Assembly (NCBI RefSeq): GCF_000720635.1
Contig: NZ_JOCF01000026.1
Location: 22,612 to 86,611 of the forward strand
Source of the DNA: Streptomyces sp. NRRL WC-3742
GTDB taxonomy: Bacteria > Actinomycetota > Actinomycetes > Streptomycetales > Streptomycetaceae
Length of the DNA stretch: 64,000 nucleotides
Direction of reading: 5' to 3'
Below are positions 18,928 through 27,729 of the stretch, in pieces. The notes under the pieces are model-generated. The model was not told the origin of the DNA, made no database searches, and saw only the letters and a program-made list of their open reading frames with translations. The number at the start of each line of letters is the position of its first letter. Position 1 is the first letter of the stretch. Made by a program: the position numbers and the translations under genes.

Positions 18928-19542
18928 ATGACCGACACCGCCGCCGAACCCCTGCGCCTGGCCGTCCCGGGGGCACCGGGCGACCTCGGGCCAGGGCTGG
19001 GGGCCGCCTTCGGGGACTCCGCTCTCGGGGACTCCGCTCTCGGGGATTGCGCTCTCGGGGATTCGGAGGTGTTCCCGGCGGGCCGCGCCGACGCGCTGGT
19101 GTTCGTGGTCGGCGACGCCGAGCGGGCCGCCCGCCGCTACCGCGCCGCGCTCGGGCTGCGCTGCGTCGCGTACGCCGGGCCCGAGACCGGCGAGCCCGAG
19201 ACCGTCTCGTACGTGCTGGCCGCGCCGGGTACCCGGATCGTGCTCACCTCCCTGGTGCAGGTGATCGGCCCGCGCGGGCGGGAGCTGGCCGGGTTCCTGG
19301 CCCGGCACGGGGACGGCGTGCTGGACCTCTCGGTGGGCGTGCCGGACGTCCACTACGCCTACGACTACGCGGTGGACCGGGGCGCGCTCTCCCTCGCCGA
19401 GCCGTACGAGGCGCGGGACGCCTTCGGCACGGTGGTGCTGGCCACCATCGGGGTGCCGGGCGGCACCAGGCACACGCTCGTCGACCGGGCCGGGTACGCG
19501 GGGCCGTACCTGCCGGGGTACGTGCCCTTCGGGGGGTGGTGA
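18928..19542 (+). CDS. Truncated 4-hydroxyphenylpyruvate dioxygenase, N-terminal domain only
   Basis: This 204-residue protein aligns with the first vicinal-oxygen-chelate domain of HPPD: FPAGRADALVFVVGDAERA, RYRAALGLRCVAYAGPE, ETVSYVLAAPGTRIVLTS, HGDGVLDLSVGVPDV, TRHTLVDRAGYAGPYLPGY. Complete HPPD is about 380 residues. The iron ligands (two His, one Glu) lie in the missing C-terminal half, so this protein cannot be a working dioxygenase. The frame ends in a clean stop, and the missing half is not found in any frame before the next gene. ATG 18928 has GGGAGG upstream. An N-terminal stretch has imperfect ALGDS repeats. It may be a decayed gene or a domain kept for another role. Confidence 0.82.
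   Translation: MTDTAAEPLRLAVPGAPGDLGPGLGAAFGDSALGDSALGDCALGDSEVFPAGRADALVFVVGDAERAARRYRAALGLRCVAYAGPETGEPETVSYVLAAPGTRIVLTSLVQVIGPRGRELAGFLARHGDGVLDLSVGVPDVHYAYDYAVDRGALSLAEPYEARDAFGTVVLATIGVPGGTRHTLVDRAGYAGPYLPGYVPFGGW
19011..19064 (+). repeat. 15-bp tandem repeat inside the HPPD-like gene
   Basis: The unit CGGGGACTCCGCTCT occurs twice exactly, a third time with two changes, and a fourth time partly. It adds in-frame GDSAL-type repeats and is absent from typical HPPD. Confidence 0.85.
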
Positions 19543-19561
19543 GGGGCCGGCCGGCGGGCCG

Positions 19562-20116
19562 TCAGCGGACCGCGGTCTCCACGATCGGGGCGTGGCCGTT
19601 CCAGGCGACGAACACCGAGTTGGCCTGTTCGTCCTTGACGAAGTCCACCCGCAGCCACATGTCGCCGTTCCACACCTTCATCTGCCAGCCCGGGTCCGGG
19701 ACGGCGGAGACCAGCGACGCCTTGTCCGGGCGCAGGTCCAGCGCGACCCGGCCGCCGGGGATCGGGACGCTCTGCACCGTGGACGTCGCGGTGGCCGCGG
19801 GCGTCGTCGGCCGGCGGGTGGGCGTCGCGGTGGCCGGGGCGCGGGGCGTCGTGGTGGTGGCGGCCGGGGCCGACGCCGAGGTCTCGGTCTGCGTGGGCGT
19901 CGGGGTGGGGGTCGGCGTCGGGGTGGGCGCGGCGGACTGCGGGGCGCCGGCGAGCTTCGGGGAGGGCAGCGGCAGGGCGGTGGGCCGCTCGAACGCGGCA
20001 CCGTTCAGCACCGCGTGCACCCCGAGCCAGGACAGCAGCACCGCCGCTCCGGTGGCCGCCACCCAGGCGCCGAGTTGTACCAGTCCGTTCCGCATCGTGC
20101 GCACATCCTGCCGCAT
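19562..20116 (-). CDS. Membrane-anchored secreted protein with Pro/Thr linker
   Basis: This protein of about 184 residues has one membrane helix near the N-terminus (LVQLGAWVAATGAAVLLSW), a Pro/Thr/Ser/Ala-rich linker with TPTP repeats (about residues 60-120), and a C-terminal globular part (LDLRPDKASLVSAVPDPGWQ, MKVWNGDMWLRVDFV, VFVAWNGHAPIVE). The C-terminal part looks like a small extracellular beta domain with no recognised family. The start is uncertain: ATG 20095 has AGGA 10 bases upstream, and ATG 20140 is the furthest upstream. It diverges from the two-component system and could act with it. Confidence 0.7.
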   Translation of the reverse strand: MRQDVRTMRNGLVQLGAWVAATGAAVLLSWLGVHAVLNGAAFERPTALPLPSPKLAGAPQSAAPTPTPTPTPTPTQTETSASAPAATTTTPRAPATATPTRRPTTPAATATSTVQSVPIPGGRVALDLRPDKASLVSAVPDPGWQMKVWNGDMWLRVDFVKDEQANSVFVAWNGHAPIVETAVR

Positions 20117-20253
20117 CTCCGGGCCGGTACCGACCGGCATCCTTGAATTGAGCCAGCCCCGTTGTGACCCTGGGGAGTTGAACCTCGGCCGGTCCCGGCC
20201 GAGCTGTGCCCCGAGCTACGACCCGAGGTACAGACCACTGCCCGCCGATGGCG

Positions 20254-20259
20254 TACCGT
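20254..20259 (+). promoter_or_regulatory. -10 element of two-component operon
   Basis: TACCGT lies 8 bases before ATG 20268, so transcription probably starts at or one or two bases before the initiation codon. Confidence 0.45.
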
Positions 20260-20267
20260 GCAGGGCC

Positions 20268-20972
20268 ATGGCAACAGTGCTCGTGGTCGAGGACGACCCC
20301 TTCGTACGCTCCGCCCTCATCCGCCACCTCACCGACACCGGCCACGCCGTCCGCAGCGTGGGCACCGCGCTGGAGGCGCTGCGGGAGGTGGCCCAGGTCG
20401 GCTGCGACCTGGTGATCCTCGACCTGGGCCTGCCCGATCTCGACGGCAGCGAGGCGCTCAAGATGATCCGGGGGCTGACCAACGTCCCGGTGATCATCTG
20501 TACCGCGCGCGACGACGAGGCCGAGATCGTCCGGCTGCTCAACGACGGCGCCGACGACTACCTGGTGAAACCTTTCTCCGGAGAGCATCTGAGCGCCCGG
20601 ATGACCGCCGTGCTGCGGCGCCTGGGCGGCGGCGCGGCCCCCGCCACCCAGGTGCTGCGGGTCGGTGGCCTCGCCATCGACCTCCAGCGCCGCGAGGCCG
20701 TCCTGGACGGCACCGCGCTCGACCTGACCCGCCGCGAGTTCGACCTGCTCGCCTTCCTCGCGCGCCGGCCCGGGGTGGTCGTGCCGCGCAAGGAGATCCT
20801 CGCCGAGGTGTGGCAGCAGACGTACGGCGGCGACCAGACCATCGACGTCCACCTGTCCTGGCTGCGCCGCAAACTCGGCGAGACCGCCTCCAGCCCCCGC
20901 TACCTGCACACCGTCCGGGGCGTCGGGGTCCGGCTGGAGGCCGCCGGGGGGCTCGCGGAGCACCGGGCATGA
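20268..20972 (+). CDS. OmpR-type response regulator
   Basis: This 234-residue regulator has a receiver domain (residues 1-118) with the acidic pair EDD near residue 8, the phosphorylation site in VILDLGLPD (Asp52), and the conserved Lys in YLVKPFS. A winged-helix DNA-binding domain follows (LDLTRREFDLLAFLARRPG, DVHLSWLRRKLGE, LHTVRGVGVRLE). The stop overlaps the kinase start (ATGA), so it is made with its partner. Probable targets are envelope or stress genes, but the sequence does not say which. Confidence 0.95.
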   Translation: MATVLVVEDDPFVRSALIRHLTDTGHAVRSVGTALEALREVAQVGCDLVILDLGLPDLDGSEALKMIRGLTNVPVIICTARDDEAEIVRLLNDGADDYLVKPFSGEHLSARMTAVLRRLGGGAAPATQVLRVGGLAIDLQRREAVLDGTALDLTRREFDLLAFLARRPGVVVPRKEILAEVWQQTYGGDQTIDVHLSWLRRKLGETASSPRYLHTVRGVGVRLEAAGGLAEHRA

Positions 20973-22543
20973 GGAGGTTCGGGCGCTCGCTGCGCTGGGC
21001 CCTCGTCAGGGCCGCGGTCGCCGGGACGACCATGGTCGCGCTGGCCTTCCTGATCCCGCTCGGCCTGATGGTCCAGCAGACCGCCCGCGACCGCGCCTTC
21101 ACCGCCGCCGAGCGGCAGGCCGCCGCGCTCGGGCCCGCGCTGGCCATCACCACCGACCAGGACGCCATCAGCCGGGCGCTGGCCAGTACGGACGCGGGCG
21201 GGCAGGGGCGGATGGCCGTGCACCTGCCGGCGCCGGCCGGGGCGGCGGTGCTGCCGGGGACGGCCGGGACGCCGGGGGCGCCCGCGGGGGGCGGCTCCGG
21301 GGTGGGGGCGGCAGGGGCAGGGGTGTCCGGGGCAGGGGTGTCCGGAGGGGTGTCCGGGGCGGCGCCCGGGGGCTCCCCGCTGGGGCCCGCCGTCGGTGGC
21401 GGTCCCGAGGGCCCGACCATCGGGACGGTCCGTGCGGACTCCGAGGCCGTCAGCACCGCCCGGTCGCAGGGCCGGGCCTTCACCGTCGCCGTGCCCGGCG
21501 GCTACGCGCTGCTCCAGCCCGTCGCCGTCGACACCGGCCGTACGGCGGTGGTCGAGGTCTTCGTGGCCGAGAGCGACCTCACCCGGGGCGTCGCCATCGC
21601 CTGGCTGGTGCTCAGCGGCGTCGCCCTCGGGCTCGTCGCCATCTCGGTGCTGGTCGCCGACCGGATGGGCACCCGGATCGTCGCCTCCGCCCGCCGACTC
21701 GCCACCGCCGCACGGTCGTTGGGCACCGGGAACCTCACCGTGCGCGTCCCGCTGGAGGGCAAGCAGGCCGCCGACAGCCCCGAGGAACTGCGCGAGGCCG
21801 CCCAGGCGTTCAACGCCATGGCCGACCGGGTCGTCCAACTCCTCGCCGCCGAGCGCGAACTGGCCGCCGACCTGTCGCACCGGCTGCGCACCCCGCTCAC
21901 CGTGCTGCGGCTCAACGCCGCCTCGCTCGGCGACGGAGACGCCGCCGATGCCACCCGGCACGCCGTCGCCCAGCTGGAACGCGAGGTCGACCAGATCATC
22001 CGGGCCGCCCGCCGCGACCCCGAGGACGCCCAGCCCGCCGTCCCCGTCGGCTGCGACGCCGCCGAGGTGATCCGCGAGCGCGTCGGCTTCTGGTCCGCCC
22101 TCGCCGAGGACGAGGGCCGCCCCTGGCAGCTGGGCGGCGCCGAGCAGCCCGCGCCCGTGCCCGTCCAGCGCGGCGACCTGGCCGCCGTCGTGGACGCGCT
22201 GCTCGGCAACGTCTTCCGGCACACCGCCGTCGGCACCGCCTTCTCGGTGGACGTCCTGGTCGCCGGCTCCTCGGTGATCGTGCTGGTCGGCGACGCCGGA
22301 CCGGGCTTCGCCGACCCGGCCGCCGCCCTCAAGCGCGGCGAGGGCGACGGCGGCGAGGGCTCCACCGGGCTCGGGCTGGACATCGTGCGCAAGCTCGCCG
22401 AGTCCACCGGCGGGGACCTCGCGCTCGGGCGCTCGGCGGTGCTCGGCGGCGCCGAGGTCCGGCTGCGGATGCGCACCCGGCCGCCCGAGGGCGAGGTCCG
22501 GGCCGGGCGGCGGCGCAGCCGGGGGGCGCTCTTCCAACGGTGA
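20969..22543 (+). CDS. Sensor histidine kinase
   Basis: This 524-residue kinase has a first membrane helix (residues 12-35), an extracytoplasmic sensor of about 160 residues, a second helix near 210-235, a HAMP region, and a HisKA domain with LSHRLRTPLTVL (His304). An HATPase domain follows with the N box weakly preserved (LLGNVFRHT), the G1 box DAGPGF and the G2 box GLGLDIV. The sensor holds a Gly/Ser/Ala-rich low-complexity stretch (about residues 85-145) that looks recently expanded. It overlaps the regulator gene by 4 bases. Confidence 0.93.
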   Translation: MRRFGRSLRWALVRAAVAGTTMVALAFLIPLGLMVQQTARDRAFTAAERQAAALGPALAITTDQDAISRALASTDAGGQGRMAVHLPAPAGAAVLPGTAGTPGAPAGGGSGVGAAGAGVSGAGVSGGVSGAAPGGSPLGPAVGGGPEGPTIGTVRADSEAVSTARSQGRAFTVAVPGGYALLQPVAVDTGRTAVVEVFVAESDLTRGVAIAWLVLSGVALGLVAISVLVADRMGTRIVASARRLATAARSLGTGNLTVRVPLEGKQAADSPEELREAAQAFNAMADRVVQLLAAERELAADLSHRLRTPLTVLRLNAASLGDGDAADATRHAVAQLEREVDQIIRAARRDPEDAQPAVPVGCDAAEVIRERVGFWSALAEDEGRPWQLGGAEQPAPVPVQRGDLAAVVDALLGNVFRHTAVGTAFSVDVLVAGSSVIVLVGDAGPGFADPAAALKRGEGDGGEGSTGLGLDIVRKLAESTGGDLALGRSAVLGGAEVRLRMRTRPPEGEVRAGRRRSRGALFQR

Positions 22544-22730
22544 GGGGTGAGACGGTTCCGCGTCGGGCGGTGGTTGCCGCGCCGGGCGGCGTTTCCTTAA
22601 GAGGGGCCTAAGGGAGTTCTACCCCTGGCTGAGCCCCCTGCCCTCGCCGCGCGGCTGTGGCTAGCGTCGGTCGGGCCGGTCGGATTCCTTCGGCGCCCTG
22701 CGCAGGCCGAGCCCGTCCGGCCCCCGGTGC

Positions 22731-22781
22731 GGCCCCGGTCGTCCGTGCTCCGTCCGCAGCCGAGCACGGGCGACCGGGGCC
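22731..22781. terminator. Long stem-loop between kinase and GT87 genes
   Basis: Twenty bases at 22731-22750 pair with 22762-22781 with one G-U pair, around an 11-base loop. It is a likely terminator for the two-component operon. The rest of the 332-base gap holds no recognisable gene. Confidence 0.6.
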
Positions 22782-22875
22782 CGCTCGTCACTGTGCGTAG
22801 CCGATCGACCCAGGACCTGCCCCGACGGCATCCGGTATCGTCGCTGGTTGGCCGAGCGGTGGACGGAGACAGCAA

Positions 22876-24279
22876 GTGACAGCGGTGCAAGACGAGCGCA
22901 GAGCGGTGCGGACCGTCCCCGAACCCTCGCCCGCCCCACTGTCCGACCGGCTCAGGTTCGCGCTCGGCGCCCCGGTGCGCGCGCTGCGCGAGGCCCCGCG
23001 CCGTCCGCTGATCGTCGCCTCGGCCTTGGCACTGCTGTCCCTGGTCGCGTACGCGGTGGTCCGCCACTTCGTGCACACCTCGATGGTCGACATGATCGTC
23101 TACCGGGCCGAGGGCGCCGCCGTCGCCAACGGCACCGACCTGTACGCACTGCGCGTCACCGAGTGGAACCTGCCCGCGACCTACCCCCCGTTCGCGGCCA
23201 TGATGTTCGTCCCCACCACCTGGCTCCCGGTACCCGCCCTGCGCGTGGTGATCACTCTGGGCAACCTCGCGCTGCTCGCCGTGCTCGCCCACCTGTCCTT
23301 CAAGCTCGTCGGCTGGCCGCGCCGCGAACTGCGGGCGATCGGCGTGGTCCTGGTCACCGGCTTCGGCGTCTGGCTCGAACCCGTCTTCACCACGCTCCGC
23401 TACGGCCAGATCAACCTTGCCCTCGCCTGCCTGATCCTCTGGGACCTCACCCGCCCCGACGGCCGCCGCGGCAAGGGCGTGGCGATCGGCATCGCCGCCG
23501 GCCTCAAGCTCACCCCCGGGCTGTTCGCCGTCTACCTGCTGATCACCGGCCGCGTCCGGGCCGCCTTCACCGCCGGGCTGACCTTCCTCGGCACCTTCCT
23601 GATCGGCGCGCTCTTCCTGCCCGACGCCACCTGGGGCTTCTGGACCAAGTACCTGTACGACTCCTCCCGGGTCGGCAAGACCGAGATCGTCGACAACCAG
23701 TCGCTGCGCGGCGCCTTCGCCCGCCTGCTGCACACCACCGAGCCCGGCCTCACCGCCACCCTCGGGGCCGCTCTGGTCGCGCTGGCCGGCCTCGCCGTCG
23801 CCGCCTGGGCCTACCGCAGCGGCCGCTGGCTGCCCCGCTCCGAGGCGTGGGGCGTCTGCTGCGCGGCCGTCACCGCCGTGCTGATCTCCCCGATCAGCTG
23901 GACCCATCACTGGATCTGGTGCGTGCCGGTGCTCGTCCTGCTCGCCTCCGAGGCGTCCGTCGAGCGGGTGCGCCCCGACGCCGTCCGCCGGGTGCGCTGG
24001 CGGGCCGTGTTCTGGGCCACGCTGCTGGCGTTCCTGTCCTTCGCCATGTGGCTGGCGAAGCCGCTCGGGCCCGCCGTCCTCCACATGTCAGCACTGCGCC
24101 AGCTGCCGACCTCGGTGTATCCGTGGGTCGGGCTCTGCTTCCTGCTCGCCGCCGCCGTCCGGATAAGGGCCCGGCGCCGCTCCGCCGGGGCCCCGCTCGT
24201 CCGGCTGCCCGGACAGCGGCGCGACGGCGGCGGCCCGGACGCCGCCCGCGGTCGTCAGCAGGCCCCCGCGGCCCGCTGA
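22876..24279 (+). CDS. GT87-family polyprenol-linked mannosyltransferase
   Basis: This 467-residue membrane protein has about ten helices and matches the GT-C glycosyltransferase family 87 (DUF2029), which uses polyprenyl-phosphate mannose to add mannose to lipids or glycans outside the membrane. Visible family features are the first loop MIVYRAEGAAVANGTDLYAL, LPATYPPFAAM, RYGQINLALACLILWDL, and GIAAGLKLTPGLF. GTG 22876 has GGAGACA 5-6 bases upstream. It is a single gene. The acceptor (lipomannan-like glycolipid or other) cannot be read from the sequence. Confidence 0.87.
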   Translation: MTAVQDERRAVRTVPEPSPAPLSDRLRFALGAPVRALREAPRRPLIVASALALLSLVAYAVVRHFVHTSMVDMIVYRAEGAAVANGTDLYALRVTEWNLPATYPPFAAMMFVPTTWLPVPALRVVITLGNLALLAVLAHLSFKLVGWPRRELRAIGVVLVTGFGVWLEPVFTTLRYGQINLALACLILWDLTRPDGRRGKGVAIGIAAGLKLTPGLFAVYLLITGRVRAAFTAGLTFLGTFLIGALFLPDATWGFWTKYLYDSSRVGKTEIVDNQSLRGAFARLLHTTEPGLTATLGAALVALAGLAVAAWAYRSGRWLPRSEAWGVCCAAVTAVLISPISWTHHWIWCVPVLVLLASEASVERVRPDAVRRVRWRAVFWATLLAFLSFAMWLAKPLGPAVLHMSALRQLPTSVYPWVGLCFLLAAAVRIRARRRSAGAPLVRLPGQRRDGGGPDAARGRQQAPAAR

Positions 24280-24426
24280 GCCGGCGGGGGCGCCGTTCGG
24301 CTTCGTCGTCTCGCTGCCGCTCCGATCGTCCTTCCGGGTTGTCTGGGGTGTCTGGGGTGTCTGGGCGGTCCGGGAGCTTTGGGCGTGGTGCGTGAGCACG
24401 TGCCAGTGCACGCTTCGGCGCACGGC

Positions 24427-24843
24427 CTAGGCGAGCAGCTCGGCGAGCGAGCCGTCCATGTCGAGGGTGGCCATCTCGCTGCCCGGCGGGACGAGCCGGT
24501 GCGCCTTCTCCAGCCAGGCCGCGACGGCCGGCAGCGGCGCCTCCAGCAGCGCGTCCCCGGCCGGGGAGCTGAGCGCCAGGCAGAGCACGCTGCGCCGGCC
24601 CGAGCGGGTCGGCCAGATCCGCACGTCGCCCTGGCCGCACGGGCGGAAGGTGCCCTCGACCAGCAGCTCGCGGGCGAACACCCAGGTCACCGGGTTGCCG
24701 GTGTCCAGGTGGAAGGTGATGTAGACCGCGTACGGGTCGTGGCTGCCGTACGACAGGCGGGCCGGGACGGGGACGCTGTGCTCCGGGGAGAGCACGAGGT
24801 TCAGCTCCAGCTCGTGCTCGACGACGCTGACGGGACGCTCCAT
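24427..24843 (-). CDS. SsgA-like sporulation/cell-division protein
   Basis: This 138-residue SALP has the family core clearly: ARLSYGSHDPYAVYITFHL, PVTWVFARELLVEGTF, GDVRIWPTRSGRRSVLCLAL, SPAGDALLEAPLPAVAAWL. It is closer in pattern to SsgB-type sequences than the protein at 12775, though SsgB itself differs at many of these positions. SALPs guide septum placement and spore maturation. ATG 24843 has GAGAGGAAG 7 bases upstream. It is a single gene with a long upstream region that could carry developmental control. Confidence 0.9.
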   Translation of the reverse strand: MERPVSVVEHELELNLVLSPEHSVPVPARLSYGSHDPYAVYITFHLDTGNPVTWVFARELLVEGTFRPCGQGDVRIWPTRSGRRSVLCLALSSPAGDALLEAPLPAVAAWLEKAHRLVPPGSEMATLDMDGSLAELLA

Positions 24844-25240
24844 GACCGTCTTCCTCTCTCTGCTGCGCTGCCTTGTGGCCTTTGGCCTTGTGACCTTTGA
24901 GAGGGCCGTGCGCGTCGGCTCTTACACGCGTTTCCCGAATTTCTTCGGGAAGTTCCGCGAGGGGTGGTGAACGGCGAAGGGCGGGGCGCGCGGGTAGGCG
25001 CCGCGCGCTGGGCGTGACCCGGCCGTCCATACCCCGGGCGGGCCCCGGCTGTCCGGGGATTCGCCGATTTCCCGTCGCGACTGCGGCGAGGCACTACCCT
25101 TTGTGACTGTCCGGCGACTGTCCGCCCATCGGTGATGCCCCCACACCTGCGCCGAGGGGCGTGCGCCGGGCGCGCGGCTTCGCGCAGGTTTTTCGGTTCC
25201 CAGGCTTCCGAGCGTCCAGGCCCCAGGAGAGAAGACCCCC
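24844..25240. other. Intergenic region upstream of the SALP gene
   Basis: The 397 bases hold no convincing gene. They contain two near-copies of GGCCTTTGGCCTTGTGACC and a perfect 8-bp hairpin, TTCCCGAA-TTTC-TTCGGGAA, at 24932-24951. The hairpin could be an operator or a small terminator. Confidence 0.5.
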
Positions 25241-26542
25241 ATGACGGACCGCCCCATCGCCGACGCCGGCGACCCGGCCGTCGCACCCGAGCCGGGCTAC
25301 TACCCGGACCCGTCCATCCCCGGCTTCGTCCGGTACTGGGGCGGCTCGGCCTGGGTGCCCGGCACCAGCCGCCTCGTCCCCGCGGAGGGCGAGGTGCTGG
25401 AACCGCCCCGCTTCGCCACCCGGCGGCCGCCCGCCCCCGGTGGGCTCGCCACCGGGGGCAGGGTGGTGCCGCCGCCGGTGGCCGGCCCCGGGCGGGACAC
25501 GGCACGGGACACCGGGCCGGTCTACCTCGACCAGACGACGGGCGGGGCGTCCTTCGTCCTCGGGCCACAGGTGACGGGGCAGCCGGCGGAGGTGGCGGAG
25601 GCAGGGGCCGCGGAGGCCGAGGCGGCCGGAGGCCCGGTGTTCCGGGCGGTCGAGGTGGCCCAGATGGCCGAGATGGTCGAGGCGGTCGGGCCCGAGATCT
25701 CCGGCTGGCAGGCCGATCCCCGCGCCCAGCACGGGCTGTTGGAGACGGGCGGGGCGCCGCGCTGGGTCTCCTGGGGGGCGCTTCCGGAGGCGCTCGAAGT
25801 GGAGGAGGGGCGTGCGGAGGAGGTGCGCGCTCCTGTTGCCGTCGAGGTGGCCGCGGGCGTCGCCCCGGTCGCGGCGGTGGTGGTGCGGAAGGCGTCGCTG
25901 CCGGTTCCGGTTCCGGTTCCGACTCCCGCGTCCGAACCCGCGCCCGCTCCTGTGTCTGCTCCCGCTCCCGTCGTGCGGCGGGCCCCGGGGGAAACGGTCG
26001 TTCCGAGGGCGCGCAAGCCCGCCGGGCGCCGCAGGCCCGCCGCCGTACCGGCCGGGCTCGGGCGACGCCTGGCCGCGCGGATCGTGGACACCGCGGTGAT
26101 GCTGGCCGTCGCGGCCGCCGCCGGGGTCCCGCTCGGGCACTCGGTCTCCGACCACCTCCAGCAGAAGTTCGACCAGGCGAAGATGGCCAGCGTCCTCACC
26201 CATCGCCAGGTCCAGGTCTGGCTGGTGGACGGTGTGGTGCTGGGCAAGGCCGGGGTGCTGATCGGCATCCTCCTCTTCGTCGGCCTGCTCTACGAGGTGC
26301 TGCCGACCGCCCGCACCGGCCAGACCTTCGGCAAGCGGCTCGCCAGGGTGCGGGTCGTCGACGCCGTCGCCGCCGCCTCCGGCGGGCGTTCCCGGCTGGG
26401 CTTCGGGCGCTCGCTGCTGCGATGGGTCGTTCGGCATCTCGGGCTCGTCCTGCTCCTCGGGCTGGTCTGGCCACTGTTCGACCGTCCGGCCCGGCGCGGC
26501 TGGCAGGACCGGGCAGCCCGGACCAGGGTGGTGCGCGGCTGA
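25241..26542 (+). CDS. DUF2510 plus RDD-domain membrane protein
   Basis: This 433-residue protein starts with a short DUF2510-like motif (PGYYPDPSIPGFVRYWGGSAW, about residues 18-38), followed by a long Ala/Pro/Val/Glu-rich linker (40-270). The C-terminal RDD domain has three helices with GRRLAARIVDTAVML, FGKRLARVRVVD and a final WQDRAARTRVV. RDD proteins are membrane proteins, some linked to ion homeostasis. ATG 25241 has AGGAGAG about 12 bases upstream. A second RDD gene follows, suggesting an operon. Function is unknown. Confidence 0.85.
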   Translation: MTDRPIADAGDPAVAPEPGYYPDPSIPGFVRYWGGSAWVPGTSRLVPAEGEVLEPPRFATRRPPAPGGLATGGRVVPPPVAGPGRDTARDTGPVYLDQTTGGASFVLGPQVTGQPAEVAEAGAAEAEAAGGPVFRAVEVAQMAEMVEAVGPEISGWQADPRAQHGLLETGGAPRWVSWGALPEALEVEEGRAEEVRAPVAVEVAAGVAPVAAVVVRKASLPVPVPVPTPASEPAPAPVSAPAPVVRRAPGETVVPRARKPAGRRRPAAVPAGLGRRLAARIVDTAVMLAVAAAAGVPLGHSVSDHLQQKFDQAKMASVLTHRQVQVWLVDGVVLGKAGVLIGILLFVGLLYEVLPTARTGQTFGKRLARVRVVDAVAAASGGRSRLGFGRSLLRWVVRHLGLVLLLGLVWPLFDRPARRGWQDRAARTRVVRG

Positions 26543-26623
26543 GGCTGCGCCATTCCCGCCGTCGGCGGTCAAAACGGACTGAATATCCCGAAGCGTGCGA
26601 ATGTGTGATGTTCTACTCGAGGG

Positions 26624-27274
26624 ATGAGCACCCACGACCCCTCAGGCCCCGAGCCGGAGGGGGGCGGCAAGCCCTCCTTCGACAAGCAGCCCCCGCAGCC
26701 GGGCCCCGGCGCGTACGGCGGCAGCTACGGCGGCGACCCGCACGCGAACCAGCACGACCAGAACCCGTACGACCAGAACCCGTACGGACAGAACCCCTAT
26801 GACCAGCCGTCCGGCTACGGGATGCCCGGCGCCGGCCCCGTCCCCGGGATGCCGCCGCTCGGCACCTGGCCCCGGCGCATCCTCGCCCGCCTGATCGACT
26901 ACCTGCTGATGCAGGCCGTCGGCGCGATCATCGTCGCGCCCTTCGCCGACCTCAGTGAGCGAAACGGCTCCGCGGGCGCCTTCTGGGTCGGCGCACTCCT
27001 CTACCTCGTGTACGAGGCCCTGATGCTCAGCCGGGACGGCCAGACCCTCGGCAAGAAGGCGACGAAGATCCGGGTCGCCATGCTGATCGACGGCAACCCG
27101 CCCACGCAGTCCGCCGCCTGGACCCGCGCCGCCGTCTTCATCCTGCCCGCCGTGCTCTGCTGCGCCGCGCTCTGGTGGCTCGTCGACGGCCTGTGGGGCG
27201 TCTTCGACAAGCCCTACCGGCAGTGCATCCACGACAAGGCGGCGAAGACCGTGGTGGTCACCACGGAGGTCTGA
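26624..27274 (+). CDS. RDD-family membrane protein
   Basis: This 216-residue protein has an N-terminal disordered region rich in Gly, Pro, Asn, Gln and Tyr with NPYDQ/NPYGQ repeats (residues 35-65). An RDD domain follows: TWPRRILARLIDYLLM with the Arg-Asp signature, GQTLGKKATKIRVA and CIHDKAAKTVVV. It has three or four helices. It lies 81 bases downstream of a larger RDD gene, so duplication within an operon is likely. The N-terminal repeats resemble those of the TM2 protein at 15567, a common style in this genus. Function is unknown. Confidence 0.87.
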   Translation: MSTHDPSGPEPEGGGKPSFDKQPPQPGPGAYGGSYGGDPHANQHDQNPYDQNPYGQNPYDQPSGYGMPGAGPVPGMPPLGTWPRRILARLIDYLLMQAVGAIIVAPFADLSERNGSAGAFWVGALLYLVYEALMLSRDGQTLGKKATKIRVAMLIDGNPPTQSAAWTRAAVFILPAVLCCAALWWLVDGLWGVFDKPYRQCIHDKAAKTVVVTTEV

Positions 27275-27288
27275 CGACCCCTCCACAA

Positions 27289-27317
27289 CGCCCGGTGGTG
27301 CTCAGCGCTGCCGGGCG
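27289..27317. terminator. Hairpin between convergent genes
   Basis: CGCCCGG (27289-27295) pairs with CCGGGCG (27311-27317) between the RDD gene and the small convergent gene. It overlaps the stop codon of the latter. Confidence 0.5.
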
Positions 27318-27529
27318 TACTCGGGTCCGCTCCCGGCGGCCGTGGGACGGGAAGGATCGTCCGCACGCGAGGAAAGCACCGTCACCAGGGTGCCGAGCGC
27401 CAGCGCGAACGCCACCAGCACCGCGACCTCCAGGACGCCGGAGGCGCCCGAGACGGCCAGTAGCGCCACCGTGGCGGCGACGACGGTGAACGAGCCGAGG
27501 CAGAGCTGGGAAGCGGAGGGACGCGGCAT
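27302..27529 (-). CDS. Small two-helix membrane protein
   Basis: This 75-residue protein has two hydrophobic segments (SFTVVAATVALLAVSG and VAVLVAFALALGTLVTVLS) and a short charged tail. No family is recognised. ATG 27529 has AAGGA 9 bases upstream; longer frames run into Arg/Pro-rich sequence without a start signal. It is convergent with the RDD gene. It may be a small integral membrane protein of unknown role. Confidence 0.6.
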   Translation of the reverse strand: MPRPSASQLCLGSFTVVAATVALLAVSGASGVLEVAVLVAFALALGTLVTVLSSRADDPSRPTAAGSGPEYARQR

Positions 27530-27729
27530 GGCGGGGGAGTCCTTCGCACGTCGGGGGAACGGGCGGGAGGTGCGTCTTCGGTGAGTCCAGGCTAAGGCCC
27601 GGGCCCCGGGAGCACGGGGGGCGCACGGGCTCATCGCGGGGTCGTCCGGCCCCTCGGTACGGTGAACGGGATCGCGACCGTGCACTCCGTCCACCTGTCC
27701 GCCACGAATGAACCCGGGGGAACCGTCCC

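Noticed and set aside
19543-19561. Frameshifted C-terminal half of HPPD
   Set aside because: Only 19 bases separate the stop from the next gene, and translations of both strands beyond do not match the HPPD C-terminal domain.
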